From positions 451,001-515,000 of the forward strand of contig NC_037094.1 in assembly GCF_002994745.2 (NCBI RefSeq): a DNA stretch of 64,000 nt, given 5' to 3'. Under the pieces are notes generated by a model, which was not told where the DNA came from, did no database searches, and was given only the letters and a program-made list of their open reading frames with translations. A program made the translations under genes and the position numbers. Below are positions 13,301-23,539 of this stretch, piece after piece; positions within the stretch are counted from its first letter, which is position 1, and each line of letters starts with the position of its first letter. Source of the DNA: Rosa chinensis. Its lineage: Eukaryota > Streptophyta > Magnoliopsida > Rosales > Rosaceae.

Positions 13301-15257
13301 TATCAGTGGAAACTTGGATAACATTAGAGCCAGCACAGCTATAGAGCTATACAATCAAATAAAATCAAGCATGTATAGTGTATTATATTGAAGGCATGAA
13401 ATTATATAACAAGCTTTCCTTTTAGCTGTTTTAGGGACAGTACTACGAGATCTTGTTTTTGGTTCAATGAACTTATGATACTATCCTATGAGTGTTGGAA
13501 TAGTTTCCTGCCTGTGTGACCTATAAGTGTGAGGCTGTGAAGGGGCATGTGAGAATGTGGAGTATGTGCTGTCCCACACTGGAAAAATAAAACTTTGCAT
13601 AACAGTTTGGGCCTCTCCACTTACTGCCAATTGGTTTTGAGTAACAGATTTATTGATGCATCCACTGGCAGTCCAAGACAGTAACAATAGTTCACCATCT
13701 TAGCAAATACTCACTCATACCATAACAAATGGGATCTTTGAGACAAGATCTAAGGACAGTGATGAAATGAATCATCACCCCAAAAAAAAAAAACATGGTG
13801 ACACATACCAGATTATAATAATTGTTCACAAAGCTAAAAAAGACAGAGGATAACGCCCCAAGATGAATTTCGAATATATTCGAGGAAAGGAAGTCCTTAC
13901 CTGGAGAAGCATGTGCATGAAGTATATGAGATCAGTCATGCTTCTGAAAACCACAAAAGTAGTGGTCAATGGCTGATCAATAACTATACATTTATTATCC
14001 TGCATTCAAAAAGGGGAATACAATTTGAGAAGGATAGTCATAGGCATTCAATCAAAAGAATTGTTTCAATTCACTTTCTTCTCCTCAGAAAGGCATTATA
14101 AATATATAAATAAATGGATAAACCAAAGCTTGTTACTCAAAGTGCAGAACTTTATATCTAAGCTTAATTGATAATTCCAAAATTATTTACGAAATGAAGA
14201 GAAGAAATGGACGCTACCTCTTGAACAGACAGCAGGAAGAAAAACAATGGATCTACAAAAACTGCTACTAAGCAAGAAATGACAAAAAACTGATTCCACT
14301 GTTGCACAATTTTAGCATGAGGGTTCATAACTCCGGTAATGTATGGACGCAGACATGAGAAAAACCTCCTGGCCCATCCCTTGGCATCCCCATAGAGAGC
14401 ATTATGGAACTGCAAACAAAAAGAAAAATTGTATGCATAATAAGTTGTGGGAATGCTTGTAAACCGTCATTTCAGAAGATAATACAAAATGAAATGGTTA
14501 TGACAAAGTTGTGAATAAAGAATCATGAAGTAAATAGTCGTACTTAATAAAGATTAAGCAAACATGAACTAGGTTATGAGTATCTTAATACAGTGAGAAG
14601 CCTAAGATGGGTGAATAACTAACCGTTTGACAGAGCTATTTAAAGTGTTCAGAATGCAGATGTGCATTTATAAGCATGTACTAGAAAGCAGCAACAAATC
14701 AACTACAATAACATACAGAGTAATAAGTAAAAACTTCCAGTAAAGAAAAGAAAGAATGACACCTTGCCCGAGGGCCTCGAGTATTTTGGTTGAGTAGCCT
14801 TATAGACAGTTGGGCAAGTTGTGCAGTAAGGATCATTGCACATCCCCAATTGGCCAGATCTCAGTAAGTGTTCGTTTTTTGCAGTATAGTCGTCATTCCA
14901 CTCATTCTCATTTGTTGCACTAGTAGAAGGAAACTTTTCTGCTGTAGTTTCTGCTGCTTCTTGCCCTGTCACACCTCGAGTTAGCCGCAGAACACTATCG
15001 GGCCTGCCGCGGTTAGCATATAACGGACCACTCATAGGTAAGAAGGGTGTTTTTGTGTGAGTTCTTAAGGGACCAGTATGGCCTACAAGGTTAACTTCAC
15101 CCCTTTCATATGAATCCATAGAATTCATAGGAATCGAAATTGATGCGCTCCGTTTCCTGGACATAAATCTCTCAATTTGTAATGGCAGGTGCTCATTTGA
15201 TGACTGTGGATGAGTATCCGAAAGCATAGGTACCTCATCTCTTTCATGATCAGCCAT
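7389..15257 (-). CDS. CNGC20: cyclic nucleotide-gated ion channel, CNGC19/20 type
   Basis: Twelve exons give a continuous 774-residue frame: 15257-14763, 14409-14218, 13999-13901, 13268-13131, 12512-12264, 11809-11537, 10885-10740, 10266-10189, 8626-8497, 8315-8069, 7857-7695, 7503-7389. All introns are GT-AG and phases join. The product is a plasma-membrane, Ca2+-permeable channel. The N-terminus has the group IVA signature with CNDPYCTTCP. S1 is near residues 206-226. The pore region reads STLAGNQVPS near 485, followed by S6. A cyclic-nucleotide-binding domain covers roughly 600-720, with GGLIEKMVFIVRG and EGDVCGEELLSWC. A calmodulin-binding IQ motif, IQVAWRYRRKR, is near 750. Length fits Arabidopsis CNGC20 (about 764). 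In Arabidopsis, CNGC19/20 act in immune Ca2+ signalling; that role here is by family. CNGC19 orthology cannot be excluded. Confidence 0.95.
8757..9917. mobile_element. candidate Mutator-like non-autonomous insert in CNGC intron
   Basis: A 1.16-kb AT-rich block inside the intron between the exons at 10266-10189 and 8626-8497 is flanked by a perfect 9-bp direct repeat, AATATTTTA (8748-8756 and 9918-9926). Nine bases is the Mutator-type target duplication. Its ends are loosely inverted: the left starts GAGAAAATTAGATATAAACCC, and the right in reverse complement starts GGGGCATTTCATTTTACACCC. TACACCCAAAT motifs recur near both ends. No transposase is seen. The AT-rich 9-mer could match by chance, so this is moderate evidence. 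Confidence 0.5.
9693..9805. repeat. 14-bp perfect inverted repeat
   Basis: GTTCACCTGGTCAG at 9693-9706 is matched by its exact reverse complement CTGACCAGGTGAAC at 9792-9805, with about 85 bp between. This could be a small MITE nested in the larger insert. Confidence 0.6.
13495..13700. mobile_element. LTR-like fragment in CNGC intron
   Basis: The segment starts TGTTGGAATAGTTTCC, includes CACACTGGAAAAATAAAAC and ends near GCCTCTCCACTTACTGCCAA and TTGGTTTTGAG. These phrases are typical of a widespread class of plant LTRs. No second LTR, internal region or clear target duplication is visible, so it is probably a solo or fragmentary LTR in the intron between the exons at 13999-13901 and 13268-13131. 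Confidence 0.4.
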
Positions 15258-15277
15258 TTCTCATAAACTAAAGATGA

Positions 15278-15685
15278 CCTACAAAAGCAAAACTAGTCTC
15301 AGTTAAGCTTCAGCTGGATAGTTGAGTTTGTTTAACAGGAGCATTCATGCTAGCTAGTCTCAGGCTCTCAGCTAAGCTCCACTTGGGAAAAATGAAGTCC
15401 AATATTTGATTTAGTTAAGAACAGAAGACAAAATCAATTGCAATTTAGTAAGATTCCCATTATTTTTTCCTACTTTTGAACATAAATATTCAATTGTAAT
15501 TATAAGATAAGATACATGCATTATATTCCTACTTGTATGTGCTTACAAAAGATTGAAGAAATCATAACATATATACACATGCTGCAAAATGCAAAGGCTT
15601 AAAATTGAACTGGACAGAAATAGAATGTGAAGAACCCACGAATTAAAGCAAAATAGGAGCTTGACAACTTGGTTACTTAATTACC
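15278..15685 (-). other. intron in the 5' leader of the CNGC gene
   Basis: On the minus strand a donor ATTCAG|GTAATT (leader exon ends at 15685) and an acceptor TTTGTAG|GTCATC (transcript resumes at 15278) bracket about 405 bp just upstream of the start codon. A leader intron here is inferred from these signals only. Confidence 0.5.
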
Positions 15686-16805
15686 TGAATTCCGAAGCAA
15701 AGTGGTTGAAGGCTTGCTTGAAGCTAGCTGAAGCTTAAGGATAATCCAAATGGGTACGGGTCAGAACTCAGAACTAAGAAAGATGCAGGCTTTATTGTCC
15801 ATGGAGGAGACTGAGAATAAAATAGGAGGCCGGGGAAGGAAGACTAAAAGCGTCGACTACTGACCAACGTAGAAAAGGGGGTGCTTGACTATATCTGATT
15901 GGAGGAGCTTGCTTGAATTAAACTGAGCTGGCATGGCAGGAGTCAAGAGAGACGGACAGTATCTACCAGAACCAGACAAACCCTTTACTGTTTGTTTAAA
16001 TCTTTAATTTACATCACTGTTGTCTGTTGGGGTTGTCTTGTCTTGTCTTCTTCCGTTGGTGGGTTTTGCTAGGAATGCGCGCCTTGTTCTTGATATTACC
16101 CATTATTTTCACGATTTACAGTACTTCTGACTTTCAGCTTAAACCAGAGCTTCTTCTTCTACCTCTGGCTCCCTAGCTAATAGCTATAGCTCGGGCTTCT
16201 TCTTCTGTTCGGACTTCGGAAATCTCCGATCCAAAGTATATGAAGGTAACCTTGGATAAATCATCTAATTATTCCCAAAGCATGACATTGTGTCATTTAT
16301 TGGAGCTTGAAAGTGAAGCCAGCCACGGTGGACTGGTACCAAAAGCTAATTAAAGCTTTCTCTATCCAAACTCCAATGGAAATCAACTTACAACTACTGC
16401 TTTGTCTCTTTGATCGGAATGGTATTGGGAGAATAGTCCATCTTTCAGTACGCATGTGTAAACTTCTTTCTTGTTTTAATTAAATAAAATATGTGCTTAT
16501 CGAAAAAATCATAATAATACCATACAGCGTTTGTCAATATATAAAAAAGTTGCAACCTTTCGTTAATTCTTTTATAGAAAAAAAATATATATCATATTTT
16601 ACTTTATTTTTTGTAGTTGGATTATCTTTTACTTGATTACTTCTTTAATTAAAAATTAATAAGTCATTAAATCCTCCACTAATCACTGTCGAGAAGCCCA
16701 ATAATTGTCCGTCTACACAACCGCTGCTCTCATATCTACCTTCCACCAACCGCTCCTTTTCATTTCTTTTTATTTTGTTCAGCTGATATATACTGATAAT
16801 TGATA
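15686..16805. other. CNGC promoter side and intergenic DNA
   Basis: Upstream flank of the minus-strand channel gene. No further gene is seen. A segment near 16490-16570 beginning TGTGCTTATCGAAA is repeated in diverged form near 17825-17930, so the repeat cluster to the right begins here. Confidence 0.5.
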
Positions 16806-17800
16806 AATATGGCATAATTTAAAAAAAAAAAAAAAAAAAGGCAGAGCTGTAATTTCAGTCAAAATCCAGAGGCAAAACCGTCACTTCACTGTTACATTAA
16901 CAGTGGATCCATCTTTTGCAAATTGAGCCGCGCGATTATGCGGGTTTGTTTTTTTCCAAGTTTCATATATAATAGATGAATACTCGTAATCTAAAAAATA
17001 TCGGCACTACTTAGAATATAATATTTTTTTTGTTAATAATAGATTAGCAACAAATGGGATACAACAAACAACAAACTTTCTCCATGATTTATAGAAATTT
17101 ACAAATACAAAATAGAATTGATTTCCCTTAAAAAAAAAAAAAGGAAATAAAATTGAAAGGATATATGGCTGAATTGTAAAAAAATAATTTAAAAAATGGC
17201 AGAACTGTAATTTCAATTAAAAGACGGGGGCAAAACCGTCACTTCACTGTTACATGAACAGTGACAAACAATGCATCCATCTTTAGTATATGTACTAGAA
17301 AAGGCAACCGCGTGATGCCGCGGGAATTGGATTTGTTAGTTGTTAACAATTTTTTATGTAGTGCTTAGTTGTTAAACAATTCTTTTTGTAATTCTGATAA
17401 AAAATGTAATAGATCATAGTTACATAAGTTTGAGAAGTACAATTTTAGATTGTAGCTTAAGCAGATTATGGCCGATTCATAAACAAAGTCTCTATAGTGC
17501 AAGTTTTAATAAGCTGCTTGAACAGATTACACATTTGCGAGAACTACAATTACAAAAATATGATTAATGAAACTCTTCATTTTTAAGATTAAAAAAAAAA
17601 AAAACCTACTTTAGGTCTTTAGGTATCATTTGTAGAAATTACATAATTGTTCTCTGATAAAAAAAAAAAAAAAAAAAAACTGAAAAGATATGGCAAAATT
17701 GAAAAAAGAAGAAGACAGATTGTAATTTTAGTTAAAAGTTGGGGGCAAAACTGTCATTCCACTGTTACATGAGCAATGATGAACAGTGAATTCATCTTTA
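16806..17800. repeat. three diverged copies of a repeat module
   Basis: Copies lie at about 16806-16935, 17163-17310 and 17687-17800. Each has ATATGGC, an A-rich tract, a GCAGAACTGTAATTTCAGTT-like segment, GGGGCAAAACCGTCACTTC, and an inverted repeat CACTGTT...AACAGTG (16887-16905, 17245-17263, 17760-17788). A fourth trace, GGGGGCAAAACCGTC, is near 18167. No protein is encoded. The module resembles pieces of a decayed element amplified locally. Confidence 0.65.
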
Positions 17801-18768
17801 GTATTATGTATAATAATATAATAATGTGCTTATTGAAATAATAATAATAATAATAAGAACAACAACATGTGTGATGTGTGAACTTCATTGCATTTGTCAA
17901 TGTAGAAAATTTGCAACCTTCTTTACTTTTTTTTTTTTTAAAGGAAGACGTCACACCTTTAATATAACTAAAATGAGGTAATTATATAGTATGACTTACC
18001 CAAGAGTGCACGTCAATATCAAGTCATGCAGGCTACCCTAAAACAATCTAATGAAATCACCATAGTGATAGGATCTAAAACCAAACTCTAAACAATGTTA
18101 GAGTAAGAAAGAAAAGAAAAAAAAACCATAACTTAATCAACGAAACCTGGAGCCTCCCTACACAGAGGGGGCAAAACCGTCTTTTCTAACAACGACCTGA
18201 GTGTTACTAAGTCGTACTGTTCCTAAGCTACAACACCATAGAAAATCTGATATAATTTGCTTGCAAAGTTATACCTACTTTTCAATTTGGCATTTTAGTG
18301 CACAGTGACCAACTAATTACTCTATTCATTGCTTTTTTCTTTGGAGAACAAATCTATTCATTGTTTAAACTTCACTATGCGGTGAACTGGTGAAGTACCT
18401 GCAACAAAGCTTTGGGACATTACATGAAGGGATTCATACATTGAAGTATTGGACCCTAATTTGGGCCATGGAATATCTGCCCAAGTTTGTGCCTTACCCA
18501 ATATCATTAGAGCCGAAGAAGAAGCTCCATATGAGGACTCTCTTTTCGTGGGCTGATGTACGATGTGACTCTCCTTTGAGCCTATGCCCTGGCCTTTGGG
18601 CCTAAGAAAGCAGTGTTCCCCACCATTTAGCGATTTAGCTATTGGTATGGTGAAAAGTGAAAAGTTTCCACCCCCTAACGGACTTTATATAGACGTTCAA
18701 GTTTCCCAATGAAAAATGGCTAGCTCAATGTACCAGTAAATTTCATATTGTACCCGGTATTTAAAGGG
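17801..18768. other. intergenic DNA between repeat clusters
   Basis: AT-rich, no gene recognised. A 71-residue plus-strand frame near 18390-18605 has no family resemblance and no splice partners. Confidence 0.5.
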
Positions 18769-19187
18769 TTCTTAACCCAAAGCACTAAAATTGGCTAAAA
18801 GTATCGCACTTACTCCGCAACAAATTTTTATTCCTACTCACCATGTTTAAAGCAAAATGACAATTTTACCCTTAAATTAACTAATTAATTACACATGCCC
18901 TCTTTCTCCATGATCTGCTCTGTCTCAGAGCCCTCTCTCTCTCTCCCCCGACCTCCACATCCGGCGCCGCGTCGATCAACTTCAACGGCGAGTTCTTGTC
19001 GAGATTCTAAACCCGATCGTTCATTTAGATTCCCAGCGATGGAGCTGCACGTGCTATAACCAAAATCTCCGGCGATGGAATCGGAGCGCTCGTCACGAAC
19101 GCCGGGACGATCTCTACGACCATCCTTCCTCTCACTCTCACCTCGATCTCTCCCTCACCACCGCCGTCAGATTCAGATTCGCCGCAG

Positions 19188-19451
19188 TCATTTCGTGGTC
19201 TTAGTTTCAGCAACAGTATCCTTGGCTGATTGAAAGGTATCTGCAACTGCGGTAGCTATTTTACCCACAAAGCCGGCAGCCCCTGTATTTCCAGAATTTG
19301 CTCCTCCATCGTTGATCTCATGAAGCATTTCCACCTTCTCCTTTACGGGTTCTTTGTCTTCTCTTGCCGGTGATCGGAAATCCACTTTGTCCACCTTAAT
19401 CTCCACTCCACCTTGCTCGTTCACACCTTCAGTTCCTTTTGAATTATTCAT
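19188..19451 (-). CDS. small hydrophilic protein, unknown
   Basis: An 87-residue frame (100 residues if an upstream ATG at 19490 is used). It is rich in Glu, Lys, Gly and Ala, with an acidic/basic first half and a C-terminal part containing GFVGKIATAVADTFQSAKD, which could form an amphipathic helix as in LEA-like or stress-related small proteins. I do not recognise the family. The start at 19451 is preferred because composition becomes protein-like there. It lies inside R1 copy A, so it may be a captured gene fragment or a genuine gene into which repeats inserted. No intron or domain supports it. Confidence 0.4.
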   Translation of the reverse strand: MNNSKGTEGVNEQGGVEIKVDKVDFRSPAREDKEPVKEKVEMLHEINDGGANSGNTGAAGFVGKIATAVADTFQSAKDTVAETKTTK

Positions 19452-19979
19452 GTTGCAGCTTTGAAATATGAACTCGGATGAACAACGCAACGCCTTGGTT
19501 TATTTTATTTTTTTGGTCAAAGCAAAGCTTTCGTTGGTATGCGGCCATCTGGGTATGTTAAGTTTTGGGTTACTGACTTTTGATTAAAAAAAAGCCACAT
19601 TAATTCTCACCTTGAAGCTTTGCTCGGCTCTATGTTGAAAAGTCAAAATCTTATCCAACAAAGGACATTCAAGAAAAGAAGTGAAATTGAACAGTCATGG
19701 CATGACCTTTTTTTCTTTTTTTTCCAATAAAGTTTGACTGAGCTTTGTAGATCAATAGAAAAAAAAGGAAAAAATTATTGGAGGGCAATAGACTTTTAAT
19801 AAAGGTCTATTTGGGGGGTCAATAGACGTTTTGAATTGATATAATCTTCTCGTTTTTTTTAATCTATTGGGGGGCAATAGACTTTTTGAATTGATATAAT
19901 CTTTTCGTTTTTTTTAATCAAAGTTTTATTTGTCTAAATTTAGAGAGATTAGTTCCAATTCCAGAGACTGAAAGTTCTA

Positions 19980-20160
19980 TTGGGGGGGGCAATAGACGTC
20001 TATTGGGGGGCAATACACGGCTGATAGACGTCTATTATGGAGCAATAGATATCTATTGGGGGCAATACAGGGCTGATAGACGTCTACTGGAGAGCAATAG
20101 ACGTCTATTAGGGGGCAATAGACGTCTATTGGGGAGCAATAGAGGTCTATTGCCCCTCTA
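19980..20160. repeat. minisatellite with CAATAGACGTCTATTG units
   Basis: Around eight imperfect copies of a GC-tipped unit centred on the palindrome AATAGACGTCTATT, alternating with GGGGGGCAAT. A shorter diverged version occurs in R1 copy B near 32025-32110. Confidence 0.85.
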
Positions 20161-20580
20161 TTGGGGGAAATAAACATTTCTGGTGAGGTTTTCAGAAATT
20201 CCGGTGGGTGGCGGCCGATGACTGGATTCCGGCGACCGATTACTGGAATATGGCGGCCGGTGACCGGATTCCGGCGACTGGTCACCAGAATCAGGTGAAA
20301 GTTGACCGGATTCCGGCGGCCGGTGACGGGGCTCCAGTGAAGTCCCCTATGGTTTCTCTCTCTTCCATTTTCTCTCTCTCTCTCTCTCTCTAAGTAACAA
20401 AGGTGAGGGTAAAATGGTATTAAAAAGAAAATAAAAACAAACAAAAAAATCTTAATGAGATATTAGGGAAGACCTCCTTAGAGTGTTTTGGGTAAAAGAG
20501 AATTTAAAAAACTAAATGGGGTAAGTGGGAAAAAAAATCTCTAAAAATGTGGTAAATAGACAAAAACCCATAAATAAATA

Positions 20581-22035
20581 AGTTATTCGATTTGAATTTT
20601 ATCTTTAGAAAAAAAAAATTGACATCAAGCACTCTCGTGCCTCTCAATGACTGCACACCCAAAGTCCCAAATCATCTCTCTCTCTCTCTACCAAGTCTTT
20701 CATTAGAAGAGCTTGAAATAGATTAACACCCAAGCTAAGCTATATATGAGCAAATGATTCTCCCTCCCTCCCTCGTGACGAAGTCTTTCAATTAGAAGAG
20801 CTTGAAATAGATTAACACACAAGCTATGCTATGTATGAGCAAATGACTAAAAAATTTATGACTAATGGTGACCGCCACTTCAAGAAACCCATAATCTAAT
20901 GTTCCAAATGTTGAAATCTTCAACACCTAAAGTCCCAAATGAAAATTCTACAATTAGATGAATCATCTAAGAAAGAAACTTTTTGATGGAGAAATTCTTA
21001 GTCAGACAATTGATAAAAATCATCAATGATTTTAAAGTTTATATAGAATTGGATCGTATGGGCACTAAGGAGAGATCAATGTTGAAGGTTGGAACAATAT
21101 GATGGAGAGTTGGTGGGGGAAGGGATGAAGATTGTTGGGTACAATTATGGCATTAAAAGTGGAAATTAGATGACTATTTTTTAAATGCTGTCTGCTAGAT
21201 ATATTTACATATTTGATGGATTCATCCAGCAAGACCCCAAAAAAAAAATAGTCAATTGAAACTTACTACTACTAGTATAGTCGTCTTCTTAATGCTAAAA
21301 GGTAAGTGGTAAAACACCCTTAATTTGAAGCGTGTTTCTAGCTACTTTCTAGGGTGTCTTGTGGAAATGCCTGACCAGAAGACTTCGGAGGGTGAATTCT
21401 GGGTAGTTATCGTCAACAATATTATCCGGAATGATGTATTGTTGTTAATTGGTTGATATATTATCGTTTTGTTTGGTAGAAATATTGGAAGGAATCATAT
21501 GACTAATTAAACATTGGAACACTTGATTTCCATTGGTTAACTACTACCTAAAATTTTTAATATGGTTAATCCCATTAGCCACGTCTAACGTACTCTCGTA
21601 TTTTTATTTCCACCTCTCATCTTCCTCGTGGTATAAACTGATAGAATTCCTAGCTCACTGATCGAGCTGAGCTCATACCCAACGTTGGAGTGTCGGACTT
21701 TACAAAAGCCACATTTTAAGGTTGAAACGGATAATATCCTATAATAATTTGTTAATTTTATGAAAATGGCGGAGAGCTGGTCAATTAGCTTGTCTGTTAA
21801 GAATTAGTACAGAATATAATCCAACTCTTTACCTGCTTCTGAATACTAAGGAGTTAATTATTTTGAGTTACTACCTGCCTCCTTGGACGTGGCAAATCCA
21901 AGACTAGTTCAATTGTATTTCTCTCCATCTCTTCCATCTATAAATAGGCATTTCCTCCATACAAGATTTTCATCAACCTCGATTCAATTCTCTCTTATAC
22001 AAAACACTATCATAGACGAGTATTGCGATCACGAT
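20581..22035. other. intergenic DNA with a local tandem duplication, GLP promoter
   Basis: A segment of about 65-70 bp containing TTAGAAGAGCTTGAAATAGA occurs twice, near 20693 and 20780. The right part is the promoter of the germin-like gene. No other gene is seen. Confidence 0.55.
21939..21946 (+). promoter_or_regulatory. TATA box of the germin-like gene
   Basis: TATAAATA lies 97 bp upstream of the start codon at 22036, which would put the transcription start near 21970 and give a leader of about 65 bases. Confidence 0.65.
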
Positions 22036-22862
22036 ATGATGAAAGGTGCTCATTGCCCTACAGCTGCTGCTTTTGCCCTATTGGCATTGGCAACCTTCCA
22101 CCTCGTCTCTGCCTTTGATCCTAGTCCTCTCCAAGATTTCTGTGTAGCACTTAACACCACCAACACTGATATTTCTGCTGGTATATAGTAGTCACTAGCA
22201 TATGTACATATCATATTTCCCATATATATGAGGATTATATGATTAATTTTCGTATTTGCATTCATGCATTCATGCATGCATGTTCTGATATGATGTTCCA
22301 TATTGTAGTGTTTGTGAATGGGAGATTCTGCAAGGACCCAAAGATGGTAACACCAGAGGATTTCTTCTTTTCCGGGCTCCGGATGCGCGGAAACACATCA
22401 AATCCGCTTGGTTCCATCGTCACCCAGGCGAATGTGCAGCAAATAGCAGGACTGAACACTCTTGGGGTATCCCTCGCTCGCATAGACTATGCACTTGGTG
22501 GACTAAACCCTCCTCACATCCACCCTCGGGCCACGGAAGTCCTTATGGTCATGGAAGGCACTCTCTACGTTGGCTTCGTCACATCCAATGATAACGGCAA
22601 CCGCCTCTTCAGCAAAGTGTTGTACAAGGGAGATGTGTTTGTCTTCCCATTTGCTCAAATTCACTTCCAGCTTAACATCGGAAAGGTCAACGCCATAGCC
22701 ATTTCCAGTTTTAGCAGCCAGTTTCCTGGTGTCACCACCATAGCCAATGCAGTGTTCGGCTCCAACCCTTCAATCAACCCTGATGTTCTCACCACCGCCT
22801 TCCAAGTTGACAAAAATGTCGTTCAGTATCTCCAGAACCAGTTCTGGTATGACAACAATTAA
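22036..22862 (+). CDS. germin-like protein (cupin), extracellular
   Basis: Two exons, 22036-22180 and 22309-22862, encode 232 residues. An N-terminal signal peptide of about 25 residues (hydrophobic [17 protein letters not shown]) precedes the mature start [13 protein letters not shown]. Germin box 1 is [20 protein letters not shown] and box 2 lies around [16 protein letters not shown]. All four predicted Mn2+ ligands (His, His, Glu, His) are present. The two N-terminal cysteines that form the family disulfide are kept. Box 2 has PFAQIH where PEGLIH is usual. Germin-like proteins form apoplastic hexamers, some with superoxide dismutase or oxalate oxidase activity; which applies here cannot be read from sequence. 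The HPRATE form fits the germin/GLP1-2 side of the family. The first of two adjacent ATGs was chosen. Confidence 0.93.
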
Positions 22863-23539
22863 GAAGATGCTGGCCATATGTCCCATATTATACGACACAT
22901 AATCTAAGCTTAATACAAAATAAGACGGCAGTTGCTTGTGTATTGTACCTCTTCCTTGATCATTGGAAGTTGATTATTAATAAACACTTGCATCGTATAA
23001 AAGGGCTGTGTGTTTCTATCTCTAAATCGCTTGCAGTTTAGACAATCGCTTGCAGTTTATAATTCATTCTACAAAAAACAAACAACTCTACCAAAGAGAA
23101 TCAAATGAGAGGCTTATATAAGAATTCTCATTGAATTGAGATTGAGAGAAGTTTTCATCTCATATGAATCAGTGACTGGATAAAAACTCCAAACTGAGAA
23201 CGCTATTTACAGATCATGTATTCTGTAAGATATTTACAACATTATCAGGAGGCAGCTAAACTGATAACACTACACTACCTTTCTTCAGTAACGCTACAGT
23301 ACCTTTCCAAATCCCTGAAAGAGTTGCGTTATATTCTGAGGCATTCACATGCATCCTGGAAGGAAACGCTATCTATACATGTATGTGTAACAAAAAAAAA
23401 CAAAAAAAAAGGTTGGTCACCCTTTCTGCCTACCTGAGGTTAGATGTTACCTTGAATGTAGATAAGCTTAATGGGGAACTGACACTAGTTTAATTATGAG
23501 TTGTTAAAATCAGTTACAGAAAATTTCAATACGTCGCAG
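22863..23539. other. intergenic region between convergent genes
   Basis: Holds the 3' ends of the germin-like gene (+) and the DUF789 gene (-). AATAAAC at about 22979 could serve as a polyadenylation signal for the former. No gene is seen. Confidence 0.5.

Larger units (their letters stand above)
18769..20580 (+). mobile_element. repeat family R1, copy A
   Basis: The left end reads ...CACTTACTCCGCAACAAA... then ATGACAATTTTACCCTTA and a (CT)n tract. The right end reads (CT)n, GTGAGGGTAAAATGGT, TTAGAGTGTTTTGGGTAA and GGGGTAAGTGGG. The two ends are related in inverted orientation through CCACTTACCCC and ATTTTACCCTCA motifs. The interior has a GC-rich CCGGTGACCGGATTCCGGCG region and a minisatellite based on GGGGCAATAGACGTCTATTG (about 19980-20160). 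The same end-to-end arrangement occurs inverted at about 31620-35420. Element class and exact ends are not certain. Confidence 0.65.

Noticed and set aside
16806..17800. CRISPR-like array
   Set aside because: The repeats are diverged, widely and unevenly spaced, and the DNA is clearly nuclear plant DNA.
18390..18605. 71-codon plus-strand frame
   Set aside because: No family resemblance, no splice partners and no promoter features.
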